A DNA stretch of 64,000 bases, taken from Eubacterium uniforme (lineage in GTDB: Bacteria > Bacillota > Clostridia > Lachnospirales > Lachnospiraceae). Numbering within the stretch: position 1 is the first letter of the stretch; each line of letters begins with the position of its first letter. A program made the translations under genes and the position numbers. The stretch is taken from NCBI RefSeq assembly GCF_900167115.1, contig NZ_FUXZ01000008.1, positions 1 to 64,000 of the forward strand. The letters are read 5' to 3'. Under the pieces are notes generated by a model that did no database searches, had not been told where the DNA came from, and worked only from the letters and a program-made list of their open reading frames with translations. This document shows, piece after piece, positions 6,733 to 15,721 of the stretch.

Positions 6733-9681
6733 TTATTTAAGTTTACTTCTCTCGATTTCAACAACACATCTTATAACAGATGCTGCACATGCCTCTAAGT
6801 CAGCTCTACTAATCTTGAATCCTTCAACTTCTTCACCACTTTGAACAGCCTTAAGAATATCTTCAACATCCTGAGTGCAACCGGGCATAATAAGGTCATT
6901 ACCAGCATACACACATCCTGAAGGTGCAGACTTTGGATTAACAATTTCATACATATAAAACTGATCGAAGTTACCCATGGTTGTGCACCAATCACTCATA
7001 ACAAGACCGCTGTATCCCCATTCATCCTTAAGAATATTTTGAACAAGTCCGAAACTATTTGAAGAATGATAACCATTAATCAAGTTATAACTTGTCATAA
7101 GAGCTCTAGGCTTAGCTCTTCTAACACAGATTTCAAAACCTCTTAAGTAAATTTCACGAAGTGCTCTCTCACTCATAATATTATTAACGAAAAATCTATT
7201 ATCTTCCTGATTATTAGCAGCAAAATGTTTGATAGTTGTACCCTTACCCTTATGAGCCTGAACACCTTCAGTAATTATTGCAGAGCACATACCCGCAACA
7301 AATGCATCCTCTGAATAATACTCAAAGTTTCTACCACAAAGAGGATTTCTATGAATATTCATACCTGGTGCAAGCCAAAGGTCGACACCATATTCTTCCA
7401 TTTCACCACCTACAATATCACCAGCTTCATAAAGAGCACTCTTGCTCCAAGTCATAGCAAGTGACCAAGCAATAGGAATAGCTGTACAATACTGATAATA
7501 AGTAACACACTTACTCTCATCTAAATCATCGGCCCATGGTGTATATGTATCATCAAAAATCTCACCACCAGGAATATAATTTCCATCAAGATCTGTTTTA
7601 AATACAGGCTGAAGTCGTAAACCTGCTGGTCCATCTGCAGTAACTAACTTTCTAACTCCTCTGCTTTCAAAGATGCAATCTGAAGTATCCGCAGCTGCAC
7701 CTGGTACAGAGACTGAAGAATTACCTGCTATCTCTTCAACATCCTTTTCCTCGTTAGATACTTCTTCCTTATGCTTACCAACTGCAAGAAGTGCAAGTTC
7801 TCTATCAGATAACTGTGAAACCATATCTTCTACAGAAGCTTCACCACTTAGTATCATATCGATACTAACATCCTTCTTTAACCTACAATTATTATCATCT
7901 TCTAAACTTGTAATATCTTTAGTGTTACTATCACAAGAATATGCCATACTTTCACTACATTTCTTCTTTGCAATATCACTAGCGCTTTCTCTAACTTCAG
8001 TATATTTAAATTCAGTAATTTTAATATCTCTAGCCTTAACATCTACAACAAACTTAGACTCTGCTTTTCTTTCATCAAAATCTTCACCTTCAGCAAGCTT
8101 ATAACCTGACTTAAGTTCAGAAAGTGCGCTAGGCTTCTCCCATATAGTTTTACAAAGACCAAACTTAACCATCTCATCCAAATTGATATCTGCCACATAC
8201 TCAGTCTCTGCAACATTCTTACCAACATAAATTCTATAATTACCCTTGTGAAGAACCCATGCACTACAATTCTCGCAATATGAAGCCATATCCTTAATAT
8301 CAACAACCACATATGCATCCACTTCTTCACCAGGTGCAATTTCACCTGTCTTTGTATATCCGATAAGAACCTTACTAGCCTTATCCATTTTTCCTTTTGG
8401 AGCAGAACCGAATACTTCCACTACTTCCTTACCAGCAAATGCTCCTGTATTCTTAACCTTAAATTCCAAAAGCACCTTATTAGACAATTCTTCAAGATTC
8501 TCAAAACGACCGCAATCAGCGAAAATCTCATTTGCATATCTTTCATACACATCTGAATCTGAATTGAATTTTCCATTTACCTTATCACTAGAATTTTTAT
8601 CATCCTCAAACTTTAATATATCATTTATATTGTTTGAACCACTTAATCCACCTGCAAGTTCACCCCACGTCTTCTTACATAATGCTTTATAAATGTCCAT
8701 ATCACCAACTGGATTTATATGAGCGAGTTTAGAATAAACTTCATTCATCTTACAAACATTAACAAGCTTAGTTTCAAAACTAGTATAAGATTTTCCATAA
8801 CCAAATGGATAAATAACCGGAATCTTAAAAGTATCAAAATACTTATATCCAACATAGATTCCTTCACTATATACTTCCTCATTAACATTGCCATTTACAT
8901 GGCTAAATGTAGCTGATGAAGGATAATCCTCGTATGCATTTGCCCATGTATCTGTAAGACGTCCTGACGGATTAACCATTCCAAGTAAAACTTCAGGTAA
9001 TACTTCACCTGTTAAATTTCCAAGCTGTCCTAAAAGAATAATAGAATTAATACCCTCTACCTTTTTAATTTCAGACATATCTAAAACACCGCCAACATTA
9101 AGAACTAAAACAAACTTCTCATAATGCCCGGCAAGTTTCTTTATACTTTCAAGTTCTTCAGGGAATAATACATAATCACCTTTATTCTCTGATCTATCAC
9201 ATCCTTCACCAGAATTTCTAGCAAGAATGTAAATACACAAATCTGCATCCACAATATCATCTTCAAGAATAGGATTAATTTCACATTCCTTAATTCCTTC
9301 ATTCATGGCTACTGATGCAACATTAACGCCTAATGATGCTGCACGCTCTGCAGCCCATGCTCTATATTCACTAAAATGTTTTCTTCTTTTTTCATCATAT
9401 CTTAGTAGCCAATCGCTACTAACTATTCTAAAACCATACTTATTAAGGCCTTGTTCAATAGTTACAAAACTTCTACTATTTACAGAACCCGATCCTGTAC
9501 CACCCTTAACTGTCCATCTAACGCCATTACCAAAAAGCGCAATATTACATGGTTTCTCAATTGGAAGCAAACCGTCATTCTCTAATAAAACAACCGCTTC
9601 CCTTGCAATATCTTTCGCTCTTTTAGCATTATCTACTTCTCTTTGTGAAATCTCATTACTTGTTGATGCAAAATATTTCAT
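6733..9681 (-). CDS. GH3 beta-glucosidase with reversed domain order
   Basis: A 982-residue cytoplasmic enzyme (no signal peptide) expected to release glucose from cello-oligosaccharides. The domain order is inverted relative to typical GH3. The C-terminal-type domain comes first (REAVVLLENDGLLPI near 30; SGEGCDRSENKGDY near 165). A fibronectin-like segment follows, and the catalytic barrel is last (GPAGLR, PGMNIHRNPLCGRNFEYYSE, KHFAANNQE). The nucleophile is Asp 897 in MSDWCTT. Reversed GH3 enzymes are known from Butyrivibrio and Ruminococcus. An acidic, low-complexity segment lies at about 600-670. The start at 9681 follows GGAGG. It forms a sugar-use cluster with the DUF624 gene and the ABC importer upstream. 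Confidence 0.93.
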   Translation of the reverse strand: MKYFASTSNEISQREVDNAKRAKDIAREAVVLLENDGLLPIEKPCNIALFGNGVRWTVKGGTGSGSVNSRSFVTIEQGLNKYGFRIVSSDWLLRYDEKRRKHFSEYRAWAAERAASLGVNVASVAMNEGIKECEINPILEDDIVDADLCIYILARNSGEGCDRSENKGDYVLFPEELESIKKLAGHYEKFVLVLNVGGVLDMSEIKKVEGINSIILLGQLGNLTGEVLPEVLLGMVNPSGRLTDTWANAYEDYPSSATFSHVNGNVNEEVYSEGIYVGYKYFDTFKIPVIYPFGYGKSYTSFETKLVNVCKMNEVYSKLAHINPVGDMDIYKALCKKTWGELAGGLSGSNNINDILKFEDDKNSSDKVNGKFNSDSDVYERYANEIFADCGRFENLEELSNKVLLEFKVKNTGAFAGKEVVEVFGSAPKGKMDKASKVLIGYTKTGEIAPGEEVDAYVVVDIKDMASYCENCSAWVLHKGNYRIYVGKNVAETEYVADINLDEMVKFGLCKTIWEKPSALSELKSGYKLAEGEDFDERKAESKFVVDVKARDIKITEFKYTEVRESASDIAKKKCSESMAYSCDSNTKDITSLEDDNNCRLKKDVSIDMILSGEASVEDMVSQLSDRELALLAVGKHKEEVSNEEKDVEEIAGNSSVSVPGAAADTSDCIFESRGVRKLVTADGPAGLRLQPVFKTDLDGNYIPGGEIFDDTYTPWADDLDESKCVTYYQYCTAIPIAWSLAMTWSKSALYEAGDIVGGEMEEYGVDLWLAPGMNIHRNPLCGRNFEYYSEDAFVAGMCSAIITEGVQAHKGKGTTIKHFAANNQEDNRFFVNNIMSERALREIYLRGFEICVRRAKPRALMTSYNLINGYHSSNSFGLVQNILKDEWGYSGLVMSDWCTTMGNFDQFYMYEIVNPKSAPSGCVYAGNDLIMPGCTQDVEDILKAVQSGEEVEGFKISRADLEACAASVIRCVVEIERSKLK

Positions 9682-9721
9682 ACAACCTCCAAACACTGTT
9701 CTTTAATATATGTACATACAT

Positions 9722-10441
9722 TTATCTATTGTTTTCTGTTTCTTCTACTTTCTCTTCTTTATTCTCTTCTTTCTCATCATTTGTTTTCTCTACTCTTTCA
9801 CTATTAATTCTAAATACTTTTCTTACTGTATATGAAGTTCCATATGCAATTACTGCTGGAATAAATAATACCCACAAATACCATGTAAGAAGGAATATCA
9901 TAGGTTCAAAATAAAATGAAAACAACACTGGTGTAACCCATGCAACTACAATCTTAATCCAACTACCAAAATATCCAACTGATAAAATAATTGAATTCTT
10001 TATTGTTCCCAAAAACGTATTTTTATATCTTGCAATAAGAGGAAATAAAAACGGAATTGCAAGAACAACAATTAGCAATTCTATAAACAAAACAAAGAAA
10101 TATACAACTCCTATAACTCCTCCGACTTTCTGTATAACAAGAAATTCAGCAGCCATTACAACAAATGCAACTACTAATGCAAGCCATGTTAATGTAGCCT
10201 GTTTAAAATTCTTTTTAAATTCCGTAAAGAATGGGTATATAATTGTTTCTTCTTCATTTTCCTGCAATCTGATACACATAGAATACAACGCTGTAAATGA
10301 TGCTCCTATTGTAACTATTGGCAAACAAGCTATTATAAAACAAATATTTAATCCAAACACATTTCCAAATACCTCAAAATATCTAAATAATCTATTTCTA
10401 TCATCCTTAACTGGTTTTTCATTATTATCTATATCTGCCAT
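9722..10441 (-). CDS. DUF624 (YesL-type) membrane protein
   Basis: A 239-residue protein with about five hydrophobic helices. It has the family pattern of a short N-terminus (FRYFEVFGNVFGLNICFIIACLP), IGASFTALYSMCIRLQE and a central LTWLALVV helix. It ends in a highly charged, Glu/Lys-rich tail (about 205-239). DUF624 genes habitually sit beside CUT1 sugar ABC genes, as here between the permease and the GH3 gene; their role is unproven. A terminator (10539-10567) separates it from the permease gene upstream, so it probably has its own promoter or depends on read-through. Confidence 0.85.
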   Translation of the reverse strand: MADIDNNEKPVKDDRNRLFRYFEVFGNVFGLNICFIIACLPIVTIGASFTALYSMCIRLQENEEETIIYPFFTEFKKNFKQATLTWLALVVAFVVMAAEFLVIQKVGGVIGVVYFFVLFIELLIVVLAIPFLFPLIARYKNTFLGTIKNSIILSVGYFGSWIKIVVAWVTPVLFSFYFEPMIFLLTWYLWVLFIPAVIAYGTSYTVRKVFRINSERVEKTNDEKEENKEEKVEETENNR

Positions 10442-10538
10442 CTCTCTAATCCTTTCTAGTGTTTATTATATATAACCAACTCCATATATTTTAACATTAA
10501 AACCGATATTTTTACATAGATATATTGTTTTTTCTATA

Positions 10539-10567
10539 TAAAAAAAGCAGGCATTTCTGCCTGCTTT
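10539..10567 (-). terminator. Terminator after the sugar permease genes
   Basis: Perfect 10-bp stem AAAGCAGGCA (10544-10553) with its complement at 10558-10567, loop TTTC, followed on the minus strand by a T run. Confidence 0.85.
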
Positions 10568-10581
10568 ATAAACATATTAAA

Positions 10582-11439
10582 TTATTCTTTTACACCACCA
10601 AGAGCAACACCTGCAACGATATATCTAGATAAGAATGCGTACATTACTAAAATAGGTAATACTGTGATGAAAAGTCCACAGTAAATCTGACCCATATCCT
10701 GAGTTTTATCATTAGCTTTTAACGCTTCTACGTACATAGGCATTGTCATCTTCTTTCTCTCATTACCAATAATCATTGTTGGTGTGAAGAGGTTGTTCCA
10801 TGAACCAACGAATGCGAAGATAGCCTGTGTAGCCATAGCAGGTTTAATCAATGGAATTACGATTCGGTTAAATGTACCAAATTCTGTTGTACCATCAATT
10901 CTTGCTGCTTCAATTATTTCATATGACAAACTTGCTTCCATGTACTGCTTCATAAAGTAAACAGTAGTTGGAGCAGCCATAGCTGGAATAATCAAAGGAA
11001 TATAAGTTCTATATGTATTTGTCATTTTAGCAACCTTGATGAAACCGACGATAGAAATCTGAGTTGGTACCATCATGATAGCATAAATGAATCCCCATGC
11101 TGCTTTTTTAAATTTAAAATCATATGTATGAACACCATAAGCTGTAAGTGCAGCAAAATAAACCTGTAAGAATGTAGCAGGTACAGTAACCATAAGTGAG
11201 TTCTTCATAGCCTGAAGTACGTTTACGTTACTTGTTTTTGCTTCACCTTCAAGAAGTCCCTTAAGATTCTTGAAGAAGTTTAAGCCTGGTATCAAACGAA
11301 TTGTTCCCTGAATATCACTTGATTTCAAAGTTGAATTTATAAATAACAAATAGAAAGGAAATAGTGATAAGAAACAGAGAAAAATACAAATACAGTTACG
11401 ATAAATCTTATTACCTGATAATTTTTTCACTCTGTCCAC
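10582..11439 (-). CDS. Sugar ABC transporter permease, MalG type (CUT1)
   Basis: A 285-residue inner-membrane subunit with six predicted helices. It carries the EAA-loop signature EAARIDGTTEFGTFNRIVIPLIKPA (about 180-204), which docks the ATPase. It starts at the base adjacent to the stop of the other permease gene (11440), showing tight coupling. No ATPase gene is present in the cluster, as usual for CUT1 systems that share an MsmK/UgpC-type ATPase encoded elsewhere. Context points to cello-oligosaccharides or other beta-glucosides as the substrate, which is inference. Confidence 0.93.
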   Translation of the reverse strand: MDRVKKLSGNKIYRNCICIFLCFLSLFPFYLLFINSTLKSSDIQGTIRLIPGLNFFKNLKGLLEGEAKTSNVNVLQAMKNSLMVTVPATFLQVYFAALTAYGVHTYDFKFKKAAWGFIYAIMMVPTQISIVGFIKVAKMTNTYRTYIPLIIPAMAAPTTVYFMKQYMEASLSYEIIEAARIDGTTEFGTFNRIVIPLIKPAMATQAIFAFVGSWNNLFTPTMIIGNERKKMTMPMYVEALKANDKTQDMGQIYCGLFITVLPILVMYAFLSRYIVAGVALGGVKE

Positions 11440-12414
11440 CTACCCTTCTACAACTTCCGCATTTTTAGCATTATTTTTTGGTTTCTTTTCCTTCTTTTCA
11501 GAAGTAGCAATGTAGAATACCATACTTACTGCTAATGTGATAAAGAATAATACTACTGAGTAAGCAGCTGCTCTACCATGATCAGGCTTATCAGCGAAAA
11601 TAAACTTCTTAATCAACATAACAACAGTCTGTGTTGATGATACATGCTCTTTACCAATATTGATAATAGGACCACCATCATTAAACAAATATGGAATATC
11701 GTACATCTGTAAACCACCGATAGCCGATGTTACTAATGTAAACTGTAAAATTGGCTTTAACAATGGAACTGTAATCTTAAAGAACTGCTGTCTTGAAGTA
11801 GCTCCATCAACCATGGCAGCCTCATATAATGAAGGGCTGATACCCATGATACCTGCGCATAATACAATCATAGTATTTCCATACCACATCCAGAACTGTA
11901 TAAACGCAATAATAAAGAATGTTGCCCATCCTTTTTCTAGTACATAATGTTCCGCCTTAACCATACCTAACTTTCGCATAATCTCGGTCATCGGACCATT
12001 ATTATTAAACATCTTGTAGAATAATACCGCAATAGTAGCTGCAGTAATAATGTTTGGCATGTACATAATAACTTTGTACTTACCATCATGTTTTAATTTA
12101 TATTTTATATCGGTAAACCATGCTGCTAATAATAATGAAAGTAAAATCTGTGGTACAAAGTTTAACAACCACAAACCAACTGTTATAGCAACGGCCCACC
12201 AAAACTCTTTCTCAGTACCAATATACTTTTTGTAGTTTTCTAAACCGAAGTGTTCTATACTTCCAAATCTTGTAAATGTTGAATAATAAAATGATTTATA
12301 GAATGTATAAATCAATGGATATAACTGAAATACAATGAAGATAAGAAAGAATGGAGCTATAAATATATATCCATACTTACTTAAGTCTACTGTTTTTTTC
12401 TTATGACCTTTCAA
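11440..12414 (-). CDS. Sugar ABC transporter permease, MalF type (CUT1)
   Basis: A 324-residue membrane subunit with about six helices. The EAA loop reads YEAAMVDGATSRQQFFKITV (about 198-217). The N-terminus is basic (MKGHKKKTVDLSKYGYIF) and the C-terminus ends in a Lys/Glu-rich tail. It is the partner of the downstream MalG-type permease. It is separated from the binding-protein gene by 124 bases holding a GC-rich hairpin (12475-12499), a layout that usually lets the binding protein be made in excess. Confidence 0.93.
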   Translation of the reverse strand: MKGHKKKTVDLSKYGYIFIAPFFLIFIVFQLYPLIYTFYKSFYYSTFTRFGSIEHFGLENYKKYIGTEKEFWWAVAITVGLWLLNFVPQILLSLLLAAWFTDIKYKLKHDGKYKVIMYMPNIITAATIAVLFYKMFNNNGPMTEIMRKLGMVKAEHYVLEKGWATFFIIAFIQFWMWYGNTMIVLCAGIMGISPSLYEAAMVDGATSRQQFFKITVPLLKPILQFTLVTSAIGGLQMYDIPYLFNDGGPIINIGKEHVSSTQTVVMLIKKFIFADKPDHGRAAAYSVVLFFITLAVSMVFYIATSEKKEKKPKNNAKNAEVVEG

Positions 12415-12474
12415 ACTGTCACCCCGTTTCCTTAATGATGTAATAATTTAATATATTTTATTTTAACTATATAT

Positions 12475-12499
12475 CGCGCACCAGAATTTCTGGTGCGCG
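12475..12499 (-). repeat. Intercistronic hairpin between binding-protein and permease genes
   Basis: Perfect 11-bp stem CGCGCACCAGA (12475-12485) with its complement at 12489-12499 and a 3-base loop. No T run follows on the minus strand, so it is more likely an mRNA-stabilising or processing hairpin than a full terminator. Confidence 0.7.
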
Positions 12500-12538
12500 A
12501 CCATAATAATTTATTTAATTTAAATAATTATCAAATAA

Positions 12539-13969
12539 TTATTTGCTAATGTGAAGATCTGAATCACACTTCTTCTCTACGAACTCAACAGCTTCGTCAA
12601 CTGATTTAAGTTCACCAGCGTTGTAACTCTTAGCAGCGTCATCGATAAATGCTTTGATTGAAGCATCAGCGTATGTAACATTAGCCTGTGAGATACCTTC
12701 AGCAGCCTTAGCCCAAGCTTCGATTGGGTTCTGTCCACCTAAGAACTTCATAGCAGCGTTATCAGCAGCAAGTTCTCCACCAGTTGTTAATCTTTCATTA
12801 GCAGCTTTATTGTTACAGAAGTCACCTGTCTTATTTGTGATTTCAACAGCGATATCTGGATCACATGTTAACTCATAAAGTAAGAATGCAGCGAGTTCTT
12901 TGTTGTTTGTGTCTTTACCAACTGATACGTATGTACCGCCCCAGTGATATGATGTAGGTCCTGTGATTGCGCCCCAATCTCCGTCTGTTGCGCCGTTACC
13001 CTGCATAACGCCTACCATCCATGGACAGCAGAAGTAGCAGAATACTTTACTATCACTCTTCTGACCTGCAGCCCAAGCGCCATCCTGTGACCAAAGGCTT
13101 GTGTTGTTTGTATATCCACCATCATAGAGTTTCTTACCTGTTTCGAAGTAATCTTTAACAGCATCGTCTAACTGTAAGTTTTCTGTTCCATCATCATTAA
13201 CCTTAACCCAAGGCTGTGTCTGTGAATCCCAGATTGCATATTTAACATCATCTGGACCAGATGTAATCTTGTATCCAGCTGCTTTAAGCTTATCAGCTGT
13301 TTCAAAGAACTTATCCCAGTCAGCCATAGCTTCCTGAACTTTTTCAGGATCATCTGAACCAAGAACCTCTTTAGCGATGTCTCTTCTGTAGAATACAGAA
13401 CCTGGACAACCCTGCCATGTCAAACATTTAAGCTTGTCACCGAATTTACCATACTGCTTAGCGAAATCATAGCTGTTAGCAAGCATATCTTCTGTGAAAC
13501 CTAATTCAGCAAGATCCATTGTAATACTGTCGTCTTCTGAGAAGTACTTAGCAACATCGTTATCAGCTGGGATAAATGTTGGATACTTATCACCTTCTAA
13601 AGCATCCTTGATACCCTGCTTATATTCATCACCTGTACCTGAAACACCGAGAGTAACGAACTCTACATAATCTTTGTACTCTGGGAACTTATCAAGAACA
13701 ACGCCTAATTTCTTTGAGAAGTCATCATCCCAAGAATAAGCATAAATCTTCTTGCTATCATCCCAACCATCTGTTGATGGAGCTTCAATCTTAGCATCAC
13801 CTGCTGGTGCAGCTGTTGTGTCTTCTCCACCCTTTGTTCCTGTCTCTTCTGTCTTCTTTGTTGTGTCGTTGTTAGCCTTCTTTGTCTCGTCATCTTTGCC
13901 ACCACATCCTGCTAATAAAGATGCAGCCATTGTTGAAACAAGAACAACGCTTAAAAATTTCTTTCTCAT
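12539..13969 (-). CDS. Sugar ABC transporter substrate-binding lipoprotein
   Basis: A 476-residue extracytoplasmic receptor of the CUT1 type. The lipoprotein signal ends in the lipobox LLAGC (Cys at about 22), followed by a Thr/Lys/Glu-rich linker (to about 60) and the two-lobe binding domain. Aromatic residues suited to sugar stacking are frequent (IYAYSWDDD, TSYHWGGTY). The start at 13969 has GGAGG 8 bases upstream. It is first in the importer operon, behind lacI and a leader with small hairpins (13989-14040). A cello-oligosaccharide ligand is inferred from the neighbouring beta-glucosidase and cellobiose phosphorylase. Confidence 0.92.
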   Translation of the reverse strand: MRKKFLSVVLVSTMAASLLAGCGGKDDETKKANNDTTKKTEETGTKGGEDTTAAPAGDAKIEAPSTDGWDDSKKIYAYSWDDDFSKKLGVVLDKFPEYKDYVEFVTLGVSGTGDEYKQGIKDALEGDKYPTFIPADNDVAKYFSEDDSITMDLAELGFTEDMLANSYDFAKQYGKFGDKLKCLTWQGCPGSVFYRRDIAKEVLGSDDPEKVQEAMADWDKFFETADKLKAAGYKITSGPDDVKYAIWDSQTQPWVKVNDDGTENLQLDDAVKDYFETGKKLYDGGYTNNTSLWSQDGAWAAGQKSDSKVFCYFCCPWMVGVMQGNGATDGDWGAITGPTSYHWGGTYVSVGKDTNNKELAAFLLYELTCDPDIAVEITNKTGDFCNNKAANERLTTGGELAADNAAMKFLGGQNPIEAWAKAAEGISQANVTYADASIKAFIDDAAKSYNAGELKSVDEAVEFVEKKCDSDLHISK

Positions 13970-14126
13970 GCTATCTACCTCCAAAAATAGTTTGCCATTT
14001 CAATGGCATAAATTTTTCCGCCCTTCATGCGGTAATTTTTAATTTGTTTTTTATATTATTATTACCTACGTAAATAATATCGTTAATTAGCATTCAGTAT
14101 TATCACGCCCCCGTAATATAATATTC

Positions 14127-15149
14127 TTATTTGTTTTTACGTATATCCTTTACCGTGTTCCCTTCAAACACTTCGCCTTTAACTACAACTTCTTCAATCT
14201 TAGTTCCTTTCGGATCTTCAATAAGAGAAATAAGTTTCTCTCCTGCCTTCTCGCCGATTGATTCAGTGTCCTGACGTAATGTTGTAAGTTCCGGTTTGAT
14301 ATGTCTTCCTATTCTTATACCATCATAACCAGCTATTGATATGTCATCCGGTATACTTAAACCTCTTTCATTGATTTCATTGATACCACCAAATGCTGCA
14401 TAATCATCTGGATAAAAAATACAAGTTGGTGGATCAGGTAAATCCAAAAGAGCTGCTGTAGCATTCTGAGAAGCTGTCATAATTCTGTATGGTGCTTCTA
14501 TGTAATACTTGTTTGGTATCTTGAGACCAAGTCTCTGAGCCGTTTTCTTAAATGAGTAGATACGGTCTCTTGATACCGACGAATCATCCCCATGTACATA
14601 TGCTACTTTTCTATGCCCCATATTATATACATATGTAAGTAAATCTCTTATACCTGAAATATTATCAGAAACAACTGATATTCTTCCCATTGCAATATAG
14701 TCGATTATTACGACTGGAATCTTGCTTGCGATAAGTTCCTGGATTTGTCTGTCTTCAAAATCCATACAAGCAATCATGACTCCGTCAAATCCTCTGTATC
14801 TACAATGTTCTACTAATGATAGACCGTTTCGTCCTTCTATATTAGTGTTAACAAATGTAATGTCATAACCCTTTTTCTCAACTGTTCTCTTAAAGCTGTC
14901 GAGTACGCTGGCAAAATAATCATGCGTAAGTCCGTTCTTCGCTTCATCTTCAAAAAGAACTCCTATATTATAGGTTCGCCGTGTCTTAAGTGCCCTTGCG
15001 TTAGCATTAGGAAAATAGTTCATTTCTTTAGCGACCTTACGAACAAGTTCTTTTGTTTCATCGCTTATGTCTTTATGATCATTTAGCGCTTTACTAACCG
15101 TTGCCGTACTCACCTTGCACTTGGCAGCAATCTCTTTTAATGTTCCCAT
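14127..15149 (-). CDS. LacI-family transcriptional regulator
   Basis: A 340-residue repressor. The N-terminal HTH reads LKEIAAKCKVSTATVSKALN (4-23), with the hinge helix near NANARALKTRR and a periplasmic-binding-protein-like effector domain behind it. It stands between the divergent cellobiose phosphorylase gene and the importer genes, and the intergenic region carries several ACGTT/AACGT-type palindromes of the sort LacI members bind. The inferred role is control of the cello-oligosaccharide locus in response to a sugar. GGAGAAGG lies upstream of the start. Confidence 0.93.
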   Translation of the reverse strand: MGTLKEIAAKCKVSTATVSKALNDHKDISDETKELVRKVAKEMNYFPNANARALKTRRTYNIGVLFEDEAKNGLTHDYFASVLDSFKRTVEKKGYDITFVNTNIEGRNGLSLVEHCRYRGFDGVMIACMDFEDRQIQELIASKIPVVIIDYIAMGRISVVSDNISGIRDLLTYVYNMGHRKVAYVHGDDSSVSRDRIYSFKKTAQRLGLKIPNKYYIEAPYRIMTASQNATAALLDLPDPPTCIFYPDDYAAFGGINEINERGLSIPDDISIAGYDGIRIGRHIKPELTTLRQDTESIGEKAGEKLISLIEDPKGTKIEEVVVKGEVFEGNTVKDIRKNK

Positions 15150-15721
15150 ATTGCCTTCTCCAAATCTTCCATTTCGGTGTGTTTGTCTTGCGTAAAATCA
15201 CTTAATCGTTTTCATAAACCTAATATAAAACATATTGCACAAAAGTGCAAGTCTTTTTTTTTATTTTTTTCACGAATTTATTAAATACCGCAAAATAACT
15301 AAAATTATTATAATTAATTTGTCTAAAATTTGCAAGATTAATACTTGATTTTATCCAGATTATTTTATATACTAATCCTATATTGACTTAAACGATTTAG
15401 TAAAAAGCTTTCGCGAGAAGGCATTTTGTACAATATATATAGTATTTGTTCAAAAACGCATCGTAATATATTGCGTTTTTGCGAAACATTAACGTTAAGT
15501 TTCGTTAACTTAAAACGTTTTCGTAAACGTTAAATATAGTACACTAATATTAAGTTTCCATTTATCTACCATATTATTAACAATTATTTCGATAATTTGT
15601 TACATTATAATAGTAGATAAACTCAGATTTCAAATTGCAATCTATGAATACACAATAATAAAGATACTATGAATACATAAATAAATGTTTTGAATAAATT
15701 TAAGAAAGGAGTATGTTACAT
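15150..15721. promoter_or_regulatory. Divergent control region lacI / cellobiose phosphorylase
   Basis: 570 bases of AT-rich DNA. A 10-bp inverted repeat CAAAAACGCA (15451-15460) / TGCGTTTTTG (15472-15481) is followed by a cluster of LacI-type motifs: AACGTTAAG at 15491, AAAACGTTTT at 15512-15521 and TAAACGTTAAA at 15524-15534. Further CG-centred half sites lie at 15202 (ATCGTTTTCA) and 15389 (AAACGATTTA). TATAAT at 15606-15611 is a candidate -10 box for the phosphorylase gene, without a good -35 box. Confidence 0.55.
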
